From positions 26,085,787 through 26,149,786 of the forward strand of contig CM019216.1 of NCBI GenBank assembly GCA_009741485.1: 64,000 nucleotides of DNA, in the 5' to 3' direction. A model generated the notes under the pieces. The model worked only from the letters and a program-made list of their open reading frames with translations. It had not been told where the DNA came from and made no database searches. Source of the DNA: Malurus cyaneus samueli (taxonomy: Eukaryota; Chordata; Aves; Passeriformes; Maluridae). Below, in pieces: positions 36,410 to 49,300 of the stretch; position 1 is the first letter of the stretch, and each line of letters opens with the position of its first letter. The position numbers and the translations under genes are program-made.

Positions 36410-38442
36410 AAAAAGTTACTGGAATGGAACAATGTGTTTATGCTAGGTTGAAGAAAAAAAAAGTTCTTAAACAACACATGTAAAACTCAAACACTGAAAA
36501 ATTGTGTGTTTTTTTGCTTTTAAATCTAGAGATGAAACATTGACCAGACAGAAATTCAAAGAAGTTTGCAGAATATGTCAATAAAGTCAAAATTGCACCT
36601 GACAAAAAAAAAAAAAAAAAAAAGCCTGATTTTTATACAAAACCTATTAAATTTACTATATTATGATTAGGATTTGAAATCATCTTGATAAAAGATCTAC
36701 TTTTAATTACTCTTATAACTATTAGCAATCATGGATACTAGGTAGAAATAATTTATTTTTAAGAAGAAAAAATTAATAAATACTAAATCAAACTTTATAA
36801 GATAGCTTTAATGGTAGACTGAAAAGGGATACCTCTCCAAAAAAGTTATACTAAAAATTAATCCAGTCCACTAAGCTTGATAATTGATCAAATATTTTTA
36901 GAAACAGAGAGAAAAGGTCAAAAAATGTATTATATTATTTACTACTACTTCAGTTCCAAACCTAGACTCCAATATATTAAATATCATAATCAAACTTCTA
37001 ATTAGCTGGGTGCAGGGAGAAGACAGGTAAGTATGTACAGGACATGCCAATTAATGCAACTGCAAAATTAAATGAATAAAAATCCAAATACTGTATCATT
37101 AAATAGTTCAAAAGACCTTTCAGTCAAAGTCATATATTGCAGATAAACTGCATCCTCCCCTCCTTTTCTTTTTTTTTGTTTTATTTTCTTTTGCAAACAC
37201 CAATATAATCTGTCACTTGTAACAAAACAGCATAAATATGAAATTTCTCTATTGCCTTCTGCTGAAGTGCATTAAAGACCTGCACATACACGTTAATGTA
37301 TGGCCTATTATATGACCTATAACTTAGATAAGAGAAAAATACATTATATTATAGAGGCTTTCCAAGTAATTTTTAGGTCAACATTCACCAGGTACTTGGT
37401 CATCAGTGCTGGATAGTCAACAAAATATTTATGGGTATCATAATTATATCTTCCAATATATTTATGTTTGCTATTCTGTTGAAAATAAATATTTAGTTCT
37501 TTTGAGTCTAAGAAAAAAAAGCATTTCTTTTTAAAAAAAAATCTCAATCCAATTTCAACCTTGTGAATTTTTAACATTCTATATTGTGGACCAAGGAATT
37601 TCATCAAGGAATAAATTCTGAAGCATTCTAAAATTATAACATCATGAATGTTAATAATTTCAAGAGACATTGTTCTCTAAACAAATGTTTTAAAATTTCA
37701 GCTCTATTAAAAATAAAAAAAATATTTAAACTCTGATTCAAGAAACTATTACATTTTATATTTGAGACTCAATCACCAACTCAAGGACTGAAACTCCAGC
37801 ACATTTCTGTTGTGGTTTTTTGATGTTCTACATGGGTCATTTTCAACCATAGCTGGTGAAATACTCTAAGTATACACTTTTAATAGTGAACACATTGACT
37901 CAGATATCCTTCATCAGAAGATATAGTGGAGATCAACAATGGTGCAGTAATCTGCACCATAATACAGAGCTAAGAAATTCCAATTACACACTTAAATGTG
38001 TAATTCCTACGTGATATGGCATAAATTATTCTATCCTAGATCCTGCCACTTGCTGAGTCACTGCCTCTTCTTAAGCTGCAGAGGAGCTGATATTACCTTT
38101 CCTGTCTTTGAAATGGAGAAAAGGGAAACAAGGTTGTGTGGTATAGGAGAAATGCTTACAAAAATTGCCTTTAAAATTATAGTAAATTCTAAAAAACTAC
38201 TATATAGATGCTTGTGTAACAATTAAAACATGGAATTTCTTACCTTCTCAACTTCTCTAGCTTTCTGTGTGTCCTTTAATACATTTGTTATGACCAATTA
38301 ACTGTAAACTAGATGAAGTTTTTCAGTTAATGTGGATTTTTGTCAAAAATGAGAAACAAACCAAAGCCAGTGGAATATGTTCACCTGAAAGTTAATATAT
38401 ACAATTCACTTAATTTTTCTTTCCCACAATATTTTTTGTATA
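36410..38442. other. Gene-free AT-rich DNA
   Basis: Single-copy sequence beyond the right arm. Only A/T runs are seen, no gene or classified repeat. Confidence 0.6.
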
Positions 38443-38645
38443 AGACCAAGGAAAAACTTCTTTCCTGAAAGTGCTGTCAAGTATTGGAACAGTCTGACCA
38501 GAGAAGAGGATGAGTCCCCATCCCTGGGAATGTTTAAAAGACACTGATGTGGCATTTAGGGACATTTGGACTTGGTAGTGTTAGCTCAACAGTTGCATTC
38601 GATAATCTTAAGGCTCTCCTGCGACATAAATTATTTCATGATTAA
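38443..38645 (+). mobile_element. CR1 LINE 3' fragment
   Basis: Old CR1 copy: AAAAACTTCTTTCCTGAAAG, TATTGGAACAGTCTGACCAG, GAGTCCCCATCCCTGGGAAT, GTTTAAAAGACACTGATGTG, GATAATCTTAAGGCTCTCCT. Confidence 0.8.
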
Positions 38646-39509
38646 GGCTTAATGTTTCTTATTACCCATGTTGACTTCTTTGCTTTCTTCTCTTTGTTTC
38701 CATTCTTTTCCAAAGTACCACGATTTTATTCTTTCCTTCCTTTACTTTTGTCTCTATCTCTTCTAAAAAGTACGCAAATATTGCATTTTTTTTTTTAATT
38801 TATATCCAGTGTCTTTAGTGCAGTCTGCCAGATTATTTTACTTAGGGATCAGAAATAAAAAGTCATAATTCAACTCTAGATACTTTTTTTTCCATTTCTT
38901 AGTAAACATTTTCAGAGTGTATTAGGAGCTGCATCAGGTAGCTGCACCTAGAGTCCTTTATGGCTCTTTACTTCTCCAGCATCTATTCTTGTTTTCCTTC
39001 TAAATATATATATACATTTAAATTGTCTTCTGATTCTGCTAAAGAGCATTTAATTTAAATATTTCAGTTCATGTTGAAAACAAAGGCCAGAATAATGTAT
39101 GAGAGACTATTTTATTACCTGAAGCTCTGGAAAACTAAGAACAACAGTAGAAGCATTGCAATTATCCACTTTGTTTACTTCCTAATTCTCCCGAGAAACA
39201 GGAACCATAAACATTGAGGCAATAATTGTAATTTTAAGACTAAAGCAGCACAGTACAAAATGCCCCTTGGATACAAAAAAAAAAAAAAAAAACACTTCAA
39301 AATGATATGAAATTATTTATTTCCCAGAAATTTAATATAAATTGACTAATTTTCCCCAGGAATTTTAAATTGCAAAGAATTTTTACAAAAATACCAATGT
39401 TTTACTTTCACTTCTGAGTTAATATACTTACTTTAAGAATAAATAAAAGCTGAATTCTCTGAGTGCTTAAAGCACCTATTAAAACAAGTCAATAAAAGGT
39501 AATGAGTTA
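38646..39509. other. Gene-free AT-rich DNA
   Basis: No feature recognised apart from A and T runs (for example the 18-A run near 39,275). Confidence 0.6.
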
Positions 39510-40010
39510 TGGAAAAATGCCCAGCTGGAAATTAAGCCCCTTGCAGTCACTCCCCTCAGGTGAGAGAGACAAAAGGCAGAGATTATTGCTTGAGATAACA
39601 ATTTACTAGAAACAGCAATGAGATGAGGAAACAAACAGTAACAGCAACAATGCAAATAACAACAGTGTGTAAAAGAAAGTGATTACATGCAAAATGCTCA
39701 CCAAGTCTGACCTGATATGTCCATTGCTGGTCAAAGTGACAAAGAACAAAATGGCCCCTAGGTCTTCGGTGCATGTGTTTTTTTTCCCCAAGGCCAAGAT
39801 AATGAAAAACAATTGTGGACAAAAACTTCAGTCAGGATCAGCATTACCCCACCAGCATTACCCCACCACCATTGCTCCCTGGAAAAGGACTTAATGGCTG
39901 CAAACCCTTTCTCAGAAGTGAGAATCCCCAGCTTTCACACCCCAGCAATGATGTGCCTGGTATAGAACAAGCATAAAGCACCCTTGGAGAGTGCAAAGGA
40001 GAAGGGAGCA
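39510..40010 (+). mobile_element. Probable ERV LTR remnant
   Basis: GCTGGAAATTAAGCCCCTTG with CAGTCACTCCCCTCAGG, then GAGATAACAATTTACTAGAA, AAATGCTCACCAAGTCTGAC and a short tandem CAGCATTACCCCACCA resemble, from memory, another avian LTR family. Ends are unclear and I cannot see a target-site duplication. Confidence 0.5.
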
Positions 40011-43000
40011 GATCAGTGAGCTTTAAATATTCACCAAGAACTCCAAACCAACCTGAATAAACTTTTTACTCCTCTTGAGGAGAAAAAAAATAAAGCAAAG
40101 AACCACTAAGCTGTAGAGCTTCTATCATTTTCTTTATATCTGTTTGACCCTATGGTTTTATGAAAAACATTGCAAATGTGGATTAGGATCAACCCCATGT
40201 GCAATCAAAATACATACTATACACAGACACAGTGGAACCACAGACCACATTATAAATTTATTTAAATAACAGGAGTAACTCTTGTTAACTAGCACAGTTC
40301 TTACATTAAACTCAGTACTGAAGAAAAAAAAATAAACACTGGTTTAGACTGAAATTCAAGAAAAATAACTGGGATTAATATTAATTAAAACTTATTTGTG
40401 CTTATCTTTCCAAATGTGCGTGCTTAACAAAGTGCATAGAGATTCAGAAACATATCCAGTATAAATTTGGTTTACCTTTGTGTTACATGTTTTGACCATA
40501 TACACCAAGACAAAGTTGAATCAGGATTATGAAGGTGAATTATCCAAAAAGCTGACTAATATAATACAATGGAAAGACTAATAAGCTGTTTATATATGAG
40601 ATATATTTTAAGGAGAAGGTGTGGAGGGTTAGGGCACTTGTATTGTTGTACTTCTAGAAAAAATGCTTCTGACTGAGTGTTTAGTAATAAATAAACTTTT
40701 ATTATAGCTCTAGAACAAAAACAAAAAGAATGCCAACAGGCTCATAAACAAAATACTATTAGAATCTCTCCGAGGAAGTCCTGTGCCCAATGACAACATT
40801 CAGCAATGACATAATGCTTACATTTCCTACATATAATGCTGCATTCCAAATTATACTATCAGTAAAACTATGAACTTACATGACTATCAGTTAACATACT
40901 GTAAAACTAATGCTACTTATATAATTAGTGAACTAATGTCCCTTTCAGCAAAGTTTATCACTGTTATACACAAAATTACATTTCTTAAGTCCCAAGGCTG
41001 ATGGTACCCACCTCACTCCAGATAGATGCCAGAGGTTCCAAAGAGTTGATAAGAACAGATGCTCTTCACTGAGAGAAAACAGAGTTGACTGAGAGAGATT
41101 TCTTCCTTCTCTTTGATCTGCTCAATGTGAATTTCACATATTTACTAATACTGTCTTACTTGCTCTTTCTTCACTGATCCCCGCCAGAGATTCGTTAAGC
41201 ATTTCTCATATATGGTATTCATGAGGATAACCAAACTCCCAAGACATTCAGTCATTACCCAATCATTAAGCAATTATTATGACAGCTTAAACAACCTAAA
41301 CTTAGCTCACACCAAGACAAGTCTATGCAGTTCTTCAGTCTCCAGTGGTGGCAAAAGCCTGCATATTTTATTACTCGTAGCAATGATATATTTCTTGGGC
41401 CATAGGGCTACAATTTCAAATATTATTTAATTCTTTAATATGCCAGTTTTTGTTCATCAATAAACATTATGGGCAATATAAGACAGTACTAGGTAGCCCA
41501 CATTCAAAGAGCATTACTCTAAGAATTTTCATTAGTGGGATTCTTTTTCATACAGATAGTACAGAAGATCAGAAGATCTTTGAAATAGCTTTGTTTATAG
41601 CATTATTTGAGTTGATTTGTTGAATTAAGGACGTATGAAGTAATTTAAATTGCAAGTTTGTCTAATCAAACTTGGCCTTCCTCTCAACTGACCTTGAATG
41701 TTTAGGTTTCTGGTAACAATTACCTGTGTGAACTAAAACTGAAGTTTTTGACATAGTCTTACAGTGATGGGATCATATATTTAGATATGCAAATACACAT
41801 AAAATTTTTACTAACCAGACAGAATGATTTATCTGTTCCATCTCCCTTTTCATGTCTTTTAATCTGTGAACTAGAATAAGAAATTCATCATTAGGGATAA
41901 TAATCTATCTTATTCTGTGCACAGAAAATTTATTGGAGAAGATAGAAGTTGCATCCTGACATCTAAGGAATAGTCCTTTAGAGCTGAATTACACTTTATT
42001 TTCTATCTCTTCCTTCTACCATCACCGTTTCAATTCTATGATTGTAATTAGTCTTCTTTCTACTCTTGACAAATTATAGGCCATATGAAATCTGATCTCC
42101 AAATCAGATAAAACAATCCTATATCACTTAAATTTATTTTTCCCCCCTACAGTTATATTTAATTACATTCTCATGACTGACTTCAAGAAACAAAATTTAA
42201 CTCAGCCACAGAACAAAGCCATCCTGAGAATAAGAGTAATTCAGGAATAAGCAGTTTTGTGTGCTTAAAAAACACTAGATTTATTTTTGCATTAATCTCA
42301 GGATTTGACCTTAGCATTTCCTGCTTTGTAAGTTACGCAATCATGAATAAATAATTTTTTTCCATACTTCTATTTACCTGGATAATTAAGAGTGCTAATT
42401 CCTCTTAGGCGTTACAAAATAGTGCCAATTCAATGTTTTATTCATGGCTCCTTTGCTGTTCTGTGCTGTTCCCTTGGAAAATGTCTAGGCTAATTTTAAT
42501 TTTACAAATATGAACAGAAATTATACTGATAAGCTTCTTATTCACAACCTATCCTTATATCTTCCATTTGAAATAATTTTATAGATGAGGAATACCCTTA
42601 TTGCAGCTGGGGACCTTTGTAAGTTCATGCTGCCATCAGTAAGGTGTGAAACTATATGGGCTTTCAGAGTCTCTGTACATACTCAACTATTCTTTTAATC
42701 TTTAGGATCAGAAAAGACAGCTGGCAGAGATCTTAAGAGAACATATTATTAATTAAATTATTTTTGCCAGTAAGCTAGTATATTAAGAATTTGTATTCAG
42801 CAAACACTAAGATCAGACTGGGAACTGAAAGCTAAATGTTTGGGAAATGGTTGAACAGATATGTAAAGACAGAGTAGATATTTTAGACTTTATTTACTAA
42901 TACAAGACATAAGTCTTTGGCTTAAAATTATATATCTGTTATGTGGGACATAAAGATTTCAGTGCATCCGGTGTTATGTCCATGGGGAACAGTACATCTC

Positions 43001-43721
43001 TGACAATGATCACTGAGATCACTTGGAGAACTCTATAAAAGGCAGACATGTGATGATATTTCATCACAAAGTTTTCTGACCTTCAGCACTTGGTGGCTTA
43101 TGAACATCACAGAGATTTTTTTCTACCTGGAAATGCTAAAAGGCTTTTCTTCTGGGATTTTTTTTTTGTTTGTTTTTGTTTTTTGCTGTTGTTTTTTTTT
43201 TTTTTTTTTTTGTCTAGGAAACTCTTTCTTTTAAAATATATATTTAAATCTAAATGAAATTTAAAACGTGATTTCAGAATATTTGATGTTATTGTAGTAG
43301 AATATGTCTCTGTTAAACATGCTGTGATATTTCATGATGCTTATTATGGGCAGCACTGTTGGATATTCCTTTTTTTCCTTTAATAAACTCATGCTAGAAC
43401 AAAGCTATTGAAAGAATGATATTTAAAGTGGAGAAAAAGAAAGTCAGGGGTGTACAACAACAATTAAATTAGCGTTACATTAATGAACATAAGAAAGCTA
43501 CACGGCAGAGCTGCTTGCATCAGTGGATGGGTTTGTGACTAGAATTGCATTTATTTCGTTAATGTAGATTAGCTGTGCATTGGTGATGCAACTAGTGAAA
43601 AGTAGAAATAATTAATGCTTCAGAAAGTCTCTCCCTAAATCCTTCAGGGAAAATTTCTGCATCCATCTTGAATGAAGGACACATAATTTCTTTTTATGGA
43701 AGCAGAAAGAAAAAATGCCCA
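40011..43721. other. Gene-free DNA
   Basis: No gene, RNA or classified repeat seen. A T-rich run lies at 43,158-43,211. Small open frames such as 41,212-41,430 have no recognisable content. Confidence 0.6.
43158..43211. repeat. T-rich tract
   Basis: About 54 bases, mostly T with G interruptions, ending in a pure T run. Confidence 0.9.
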
Positions 43722-44075
43722 GTATCCCAGAACAGTAGGAACTCAAGAAGTTCTATGGAGACTCAGTAGTTCAATCCCCTCATGCTGTAGGGTCAGCTAG
43801 AGCACCTTGCTCAGGAATATATTCAGCTGGGGTTTGAGTATATCCAAGAATAAGGACTCATTGATATGTTCCTGAGCAACCTGTTCCAGTGCTCAAAAAA
43901 TCTGAGAGTGAGAAAATATCCTCTTAACTTAAATGGGCTTTCTTGTATTTCAGTTTGTGCCCATTGCCTCTTGTCCTGTCAGTAAATATCACTGAGTTTT
44001 TCTCCACCTTCATTACCCTCTAATCAGGTATTAATACATATTTCTCTATGTTCCTCTAAATCCCTTCTAATCTTA
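43722..44075 (-). mobile_element. CR1 LINE 3' fragment, reverse
   Basis: AGAGCACCTTGCTCAGGAAT, GAGCAACCTGTTCCAGTGCT, CAGTTTGTGCCCATTGCCTC, TTGTCCTGTCAGTAAATATC and CTCTAATCAGGTATTAATAC follow the reverse CR1 3' region in order. Diverged, so old. Confidence 0.85.
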
Positions 44076-47000
44076 AATAAAATGTAGGAACCTTGTTGCT
44101 AAGTGTTTTTATATGCTATTATGTTGTTAATTTATAGAAAAACCATATGGTTTATTTAAACAACTCTCTCCCTGTTGAGCTCAGGGAGTGTTTATAATAT
44201 TTAGCAAGTGCCATGAAAAAATTATAGTGGTCCCAAGATTAAATCCTATAGACTCTTCATTGAATGGTTATTTATATACTTACTATGTATTTATGCATAT
44301 TTATTTATGCTTTAATTGGTGAAATGTTTCCTATAATAATAATAATAATAACAACAACAATAATAACAAGCATTAAAAGAAATTTCTGTGAAAAGCGTCT
44401 GCCACGTAATGCTGGAAACCTCACATGCAGTTCAGAACAACTGTGGTTTTTCATTCATTTTGAAAGCATTTTTATATTTAATTATTTCAATTAAACAGAT
44501 CAACTTTAAAGAACAGTAGGAAGGTTATTAATTTTTATTAAAATTTGTAGGTTTTAAAAATTTTATATAATGAATTTTTGTGCTTGAGAAAGTTGAAGAA
44601 TGCATAAAATTGATTATAGCCATTTGAAGGCACAAGCTTTAAACTTTTCACTTTGCAGTACTTGGCATATGTCTGATGTGCAATAGACTGCTTTTGTTGA
44701 CATGCATGATGTATTCATTTATTTAAATGCATTAGGAAGGGTATGAAATTTTATTACATGTAGGCAGATTCTCACCTACCACCCTCCCTCCACTGAAGTT
44801 ACTATTTACATTTGTAGGAATAAGAGCAGAAGGTACTCTAAGACATGGAAACATGGAAAACAAACAGGCTTATATTTAAACATATATAATTTTCTGTTTA
44901 TTACAGGAAAATATGAGCTAAATCTAACTGTTGTTTCTTCATTTTAAAGCAAATAGATTATGTATCTTTTCATGAAAGTGCTAATTTTTTCCAGACACTC
45001 ATCTGTCTGGCAGAATGTCATTAATTAAAATATATAGCAAGAGGAGCTAGAAATGGCTGTTTACCTTGCATTACTTGCCAGATAGTCACTAGCAAATATT
45101 TAATTTTTCTTTTTTTGAAGGGCACGTGGGGAAAGCATTAGCCTTTATAGCATTCACAGAAGGTAAAGTATGCTTTAATGAGTCACAGTAAGGAATGAAA
45201 TCCAACAGATTACATCCTGTCAGTAATTGCCTCCCACTTTAAAAAAGAAACACCAGCTCAGAAGTTGCCACTGGCATTGTCTGCAAGATTATGTTCATGA
45301 GAGAGAGAGCAAAACAGAGGAGCTGAGACATAATAGGTGTATTATAGGTTAATACAAAGACCCTGCATAGCCTGCAGAAGCTTTTTGAAAGTCATTACTT
45401 TTCAGAAAGTGGTGTGATGTAGTCACAACATGAAACAGCAGTTAACAAGCATGAACCGCACATTATATTGCTTCTTTCTCTGAGTAGCCTCAAGGTGGTG
45501 ACCAATGTATATTCCATTACACCTAGATAGTAAAGGAATAACAAATACTTGGGAGAATTAAATTGTGTCTCAAATATACAGGATACACTCTTCTTGTACA
45601 CAGATTAAAATTTTGGGCTTGGCTAGAGTTATTTGGGCATGAAAGAGACTCTACGTACATCCTAGGGTACAACTTCATGACCTGTTTCAGCCAAAATAAA
45701 GTTGTATTTTTTCCAAAATAGCACTGTCACCTTTCTCAGCTGCAGTTTTTGCTGCCTTCTTTCAGCCAATATTAACATCATGGGCCCCTAGAGCAGGTCA
45801 AGATTATCTATGGTTGAAAATTAATGATGGGGGAAACATAACCAACACCAAAGATAAATGATCTGACTCACCTGATTGAAAGTGGTGATACAAGAATGAG
45901 AGCGGGTAAAAACTCTTTTCAGCAGCAGGCAGAGTTAATTCAGCTTAAGCCAATTGTAAACCAATAAGTACCCTTTATATATATTAAAAATCTACCAACT
46001 CTTCTACCTGTCTTTTTCAAAACTAGCCCCCACAAAATCTCCTTTATTTCAAAAGAGATTTATAACTCTCTCAGAAGTTCATATCGACTCAGAAAGGAAT
46101 TAATAAATACCTGGCTAAGCTGAATAAAGAATTACCTAAGATATCCACATACTGTAAGTACTAAATATCAAATGCAGAACAATACATCTGAAAAGAACAC
46201 AGAAACCTGACTCTTCAACAGGAAAAGAGATAAACCCATTTCAACAATAAACATACAAACCTTGATAGCTATGCACCAAGAACAAAAGGAAGAAAACAAA
46301 ATGTTAAGATGAGTTCCCCTATTTGTCCAGTGCTATAGTGATTATGATTGCTACAGAATAAAAATAGACACCTATTTTAAAATTATCTTTTGTAAAACAC
46401 ACCTAAATTTCAGTCTCCCGTATTCCAGAAAATTGCTAAACGTCAGTGTTTTGGACCTACACTTTTCTGGGGAAACTCTTTAACCTGAAACATGTATTTG
46501 TAAAATTTGAATGCATGGTCATGCTAATTGCCCAACATCTGTTGGCAACAGCCCTGAGCACTCAGCTGTGGAGGTGGTCATTCTCTTACTCGCAAGCAGT
46601 GGGATTCTTCTTCCCAGCAGTGAACAGAAGTTTGAGCTCTGCCACCACCAAGACCTGAGCAGTTTTCCCTGCTTTCACTGACTTCAGTCCTAAGATCTGA
46701 CATGAAGATATACTCCACCATCTGACACCAGACAGCAAAGAATTGCATCCAGATGAATTTCTAGTCAAATCCAACCTGTGCATAGTCAAAACAAATCCAT
46801 CAATATCCATTTTGATCTGAACAGCAAACTGGTATAATTTACACAAGCAAATGTAATGCTCACAACAACAATAAATTAACTATGCAAATTATTACATTAT
46901 GTACACATATAAATTCACTTCATAAACAACCAATCTGTCATACAAACCTTGAATTCCTTAACTTTAATTGACCTGTCACAAGCCATTAAATTTGACACAT

Positions 47001-47499
47001 AGGCAGTAGCAGAATGTCATGGATAGGTCAGGCCATGAATGCCACTCTTCTCTAGGCCAGTAATTTTCAGTGGGGTCTCAAACATGCCATTAAGATAAAA
47101 AGATAGAGCTTCTGAAAAAAAATTAACCCATAAACAAGCATCTAAACAACCTTACTAACTTTTCAAAAAATTCCAGAAATTCTACAAGTCAACAAATTGA
47201 CTGGATTTGTTTGGAGTTTCTCATATAACTGACAACCTCTGGAAGTTCTGTGTATTCAAAAAGTTCCAAAATAAGGCTATTTCATTATATAATGTGGGCC
47301 TAAAATAGATAATTGCAAGAATACTGATCTTATTTTTAGATCAGTACATTCATTTACTAAAGATATTAATAATTATTTTTAAATGGCTTGCTTATTTTTA
47401 GTAAGTGTGTTTATTTTATCTCAATATGTATTTCATTTATGCATTTTAAAGCATACTTCATTTATTTTGTCTGTTTTTCTGAGGAAACTATGCATGCAC
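44076..47499. other. Gene-free DNA
   Basis: No gene or classified repeat seen except the trinucleotide run at 44,332-44,368. Confidence 0.6.
44332..44368. repeat. ATA/ACA trinucleotide run
   Basis: About 12 units of ATA and ACA. Confidence 0.9.
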
Positions 47500-49300
47500 A
47501 GGTCCATAAGATGAAATGTACCCCAAGGTCTTGAGGGAACTGATTAATGTAGTTGCCAGGCTGCTCTCTATTGTATCCAAAAAATCAGGTAGTATTCAAA
47601 AGAGTTGTCGACAAAGTCACCAGTGACTGGAAAAAGAGAAATATCATGCCCATTTTTCAAAAGGAAGAAAGGACAGCCCTAAATACTACTGACCAGCCAG
47701 ACTCACTTCTTTGCCTGATAAGAACATGGAAAAGATCCTCCTGGAAGTTATGTCAAAGCATGCTTGGGACAGGAAAGTGATTAGAAATAGCCAACATGGC
47801 TTCACAGAAAGCAAACTGTGTCTGAGCAATCTGATCATCCTTCTATGATGGAGTGACTGCATTGGTCATAAAGCAACTAATGTCGTTTACCTTGACTTCT
47901 GCAAGGCCTTTGACAGGATTCCCTCACAACAGTTGAGTCACTAAATTGGAGGGTTATGGGTTTGGTGGATGGACTATTCATTAGATAAGAAATTGTCTGA
48001 TAACCATGTCCAAAGAGTAGCAGTCAATGGCTCAATATCCAAATGGAGATCTGTAATAAATGATGTCTATAGGGCCTATATGGGGACCAGTACAATGTAA
48101 TTGCTTACAACTGAAAGCCTGACTGATGTAGTAAGCAATGGGATTTATGTTTTATATTTTATATTCTGGTTTTCAAGAATTTCCTCTATGAGACTTCTCC
48201 GCAAAAGTGTTTATATTTATTATATGAAATTTCTTATTTCTTTGCCTGCAAATTTAAACATATAAACATGTAAATTTTTTAGCTCCATGGGAGTTATGAG
48301 CTGAACAATTTGGGGTGTAAATCACCACTGTTTCCCATTGAAACGCATATTCCTCAGGGTCTGAAAACCTTTTGTACATTTTGAATATGTGAAACTATTA
48401 AAGTCTTTAAATTAGACAGAAATTATTTCTAGAAATTCTTTCTAGATAGAGGAAATTGTATTATGAAGAAATAGGTGGTCCAGCAGAGGGAAATTTCAAA
48501 TCCCTCAGCTGCCACTGTTCTTCAGGGGTTGCCTTGGTGCTAGCACTCATTCATCACCTTCATCAATGATAAGGAGAATACAGTGTGCAACAAAATATCA
48601 ATTGCTACCATGGGGTTTTTTGAAATGCACACTTTGTTTTGATGTCAAGGGAAATGCACAGGACTTGATAAAAGAATATGAACAAATGAAAAAGTAGGAA
48701 ATCTGTATTCATGAGTTTCAAATCCAAGATAGGGGAAAGCAATCTAAACCATACTTCCATGATGCTGGAGTTGAAACCAGTAGTTGAAACTCAAAAAAGA
48801 AACATATCATAGGAACACTCTTGGCAGGTCTCTGAAAACATTCCTTAAGAACAACACCACCAAAAAGTCAAGAAAAAAATTGTGCTACACTAAAGAAAGA
48901 TAGGAAAATAGAAATGTATAGGTATAATTTTACTGCATATAACAACTTTGAATAGTGAGCATTGCGAGCAGCTGTTAGGGTCTCAAGAAAGGCAAGGCAG
49001 ATTTAGAAGAGGTACCACTACAATAGTTAGAGAGGTGTAACTGGTGCCTTATGAGCAAAGACTAAAATGGTCTTTTCAATTTTAATAGGAGAAGGCTGAG
49101 GAATAAGACAGAGTTTTAGAAAATTATGCAATGGTGGATTAAAACTAAACTTTTAATCTCCAGATACCTCCTCAAACTAAATGGAATTCACTGAAACTAG
49201 TAGAAAACAAACAATCAATTTAAGACAGAGAAAATAGTTCTTTCTCTGATGACTTTCTGAAATGTGGTACCACAGGATCTTGTGAGGCCAATAATATCAG
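47500..49300 (+). mobile_element. Old CR1 LINE with 3' half of the coding region
   Basis: The longest CR1 in the window. It contains reverse-transcriptase sequence (see next entry), then unrelated sequence at about 48,125-48,530, then resumes near 48,550 with a diverged FINDK-type stretch. It continues through a weakly recognisable 3' part (GAGAAGGCTGAGGAATAAGA near 49,088; GAAATGTGGTACCACAGGATC-like near 49,259) to about 49,300. Heavy decay marks it as much older than the other copies. Confidence 0.7.
47553..48110 (+). pseudogene. CR1 reverse-transcriptase pseudogene
   Basis: This is a decayed piece of the CR1 second open frame, whose product copies CR1 RNA into DNA during retrotransposition. 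Visible in order: QHGFTESKLCLSNL near 47,793, VVYLDFCKAFDRIP near 47,884 and VQRVAVNGSISKW near 48,009. The second is the CR1 form of reverse-transcriptase motif A (usually YLDFxKAFDxVPH) and keeps the aspartate that binds metal in active enzymes. Stop codons interrupt the frame (after the IILL stretch and before IGGLW), and the motif with the YADD/FADD box is lost in or after the interrupting segment. The piece cannot encode an active enzyme. The open frame that happens to start at 47,553 covers only the part before the first stop. Confidence 0.8.
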
